A stretch of 43,916 nucleotides of DNA from Bacteroidales bacterium (GTDB lineage Bacteria; Bacteroidota; Bacteroidia; Bacteroidales; WCHB1-69). Below are positions 43,637 through 43,916 of the stretch, piece by piece; the stretch's first letter is position 1, and the number at the start of each line of letters is the position of its first letter. Below the pieces are notes generated by a model that ran no database searches, was not told the DNA's origin, and saw only the letters and a list, made by a program, of their open reading frames with translations. A program made the position numbers and the translations under genes. Location: positions 1 to 43,916 of the forward strand of contig JAFYAW010000020.1 in the NCBI GenBank assembly GCA_017540505.1, in the 5' to 3' direction.

Positions 43637-43708
43637 AATCCCCTGACGGGGATTTTGGAACACGTACGGGCATCCCTTTTCTACAGATATGTGTCCCCTA
43701 ACGGGGAC
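43637..43708. repeat. Pair of CCCCTRACGGGG hairpins
   Basis: AATCCCC-TGAC-GGGGATT (43637-43654) and GTCCCC-TAAC-GGGGAC (43693-43708) share the core CCCC-TRAC-GGGG. No gene is visible between them; neither is followed by a T-run. Confidence 0.65.
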
Positions 43709-43758
43709 GGGAGGAACAATCTCGGGTTACGTGCATTTTTGTTAGAAGATATGTGAAT

Positions 43759-43777
43759 GTAGAGACGCAATGCATTG
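43759..43777 (+). repeat. GTAGAGACG-family repeat, half copy
   Basis: GTAGAGACGCAATGCATTG matches one arm and centre of the palindromic family at 1939 and 19803; the second arm is missing. Confidence 0.65.
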
Positions 43778-43916
43778 AACCTGCTGAAGAACTCCCACAT
43801 TTTCAGACGACAGGCTTTAAAAGAGCGACCTTTTGGGCGGGACTGACAGGGCTGCGAACGTTTTTTCTGGCTTTGCCTGTCAGGTCACGCCAGCGCTGAT
43901 ACCGTCTCACGAACAC
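43778..43916. other. Right-edge segment without a convincing gene
   Basis: Together with the repeats from 43483 this completes a stretch of more than 400 bp without a gene. A 37-codon minus-strand frame (43804-43916) enters from the edge, rich in Arg and Lys (RYQRWRDLTGKARK); it may be the end of a gene outside the window or chance. TGACAGG near 43845 and CCTGTCA near 43876 are an inverted pair. Confidence 0.3.

Noticed and set aside
43804-43916. Partial minus-strand gene at the right edge
   Set aside because: Only 37 codons, basic low-information peptide and no recognised family; listed only as an unresolved edge segment.

Overview
The window looks like a chromosomal piece of a Bacteroidales bacterium (Bacteroidota) from a lineage with a type IX secretion system. 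The reasons are the many TAnnTTTG -7 boxes 20-80 bp upstream of starts, the rpsF-rpsR-rplI order, a dipeptidyl-peptidase of family S46, a giant surface protein with a C-terminal T9SS sorting domain, and several standalone AAA ATPases with nuclease-like C-termini. I cannot name a genus. No rRNA, tRNA, CRISPR array, transposase or phage gene was found.

Layout. 1-1011 is the 3' part of ahcY, closed by a strong terminator. 1153-20866 is one long plus-strand glycan locus. It opens with a CDP-sugar cassette (rfbF, rfbG, rfbH and a ferredoxin-less E3-type reductase) that leads to CDP-4-keto-3,6-dideoxyglucose. An unusual quartet follows: an HpcH/HpaI aldolase, a KDG-kinase-like PfkB kinase, a YerE-like thiamine-diphosphate enzyme and an NAD-dependent reductase/epimerase. 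Downstream are a GtrB-like and a Dpm1-like GT2, a GtrA flippase-like protein and two paralogous membrane proteins (GT-C-like core plus C-terminal TPRs). Three unrelated AAA ATPase genes sit between these glycan genes, each with its own promoter.

20878-24748 holds ispE (minus), era (plus), a YoeB-type toxin-antitoxin pair (minus) and hutI (plus). 24942-35177 holds the 2650-residue repetitive T9SS-exported protein and the S46 peptidase, both minus and separated by a terminator. 35313-38675 is rplI/rpsR/rpsF and uvrB (minus). 38771-43482 holds an M16 peptidase, a small secreted FGE/SUMF1-like protein, a GH114-like lipoprotein and a fourth ATPase. The right edge is repeat-rich and has no convincing gene.

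How the genes may work together. The first half looks like a pathway that makes a CDP-linked 3,6-dideoxyhexose, adds a carbon branch at C4 by thiamine chemistry, and then uses polyprenyl-phosphate-linked sugars, a GtrA-type flippase and periplasm-facing GT-C enzymes. The aldolase-kinase pair beside the thiamine enzyme is not needed for yersiniose and may supply a longer 2-oxo-acid donor, giving an undescribed branched sugar; this is inference. The non-coding parts carry several repeat families: 33-bp-phased repeats and 15-bp tandem repeats at ATPase promoters, a GTAGAGACG palindrome (one copy in frame inside a gene), and a 187-bp nested inverted repeat.
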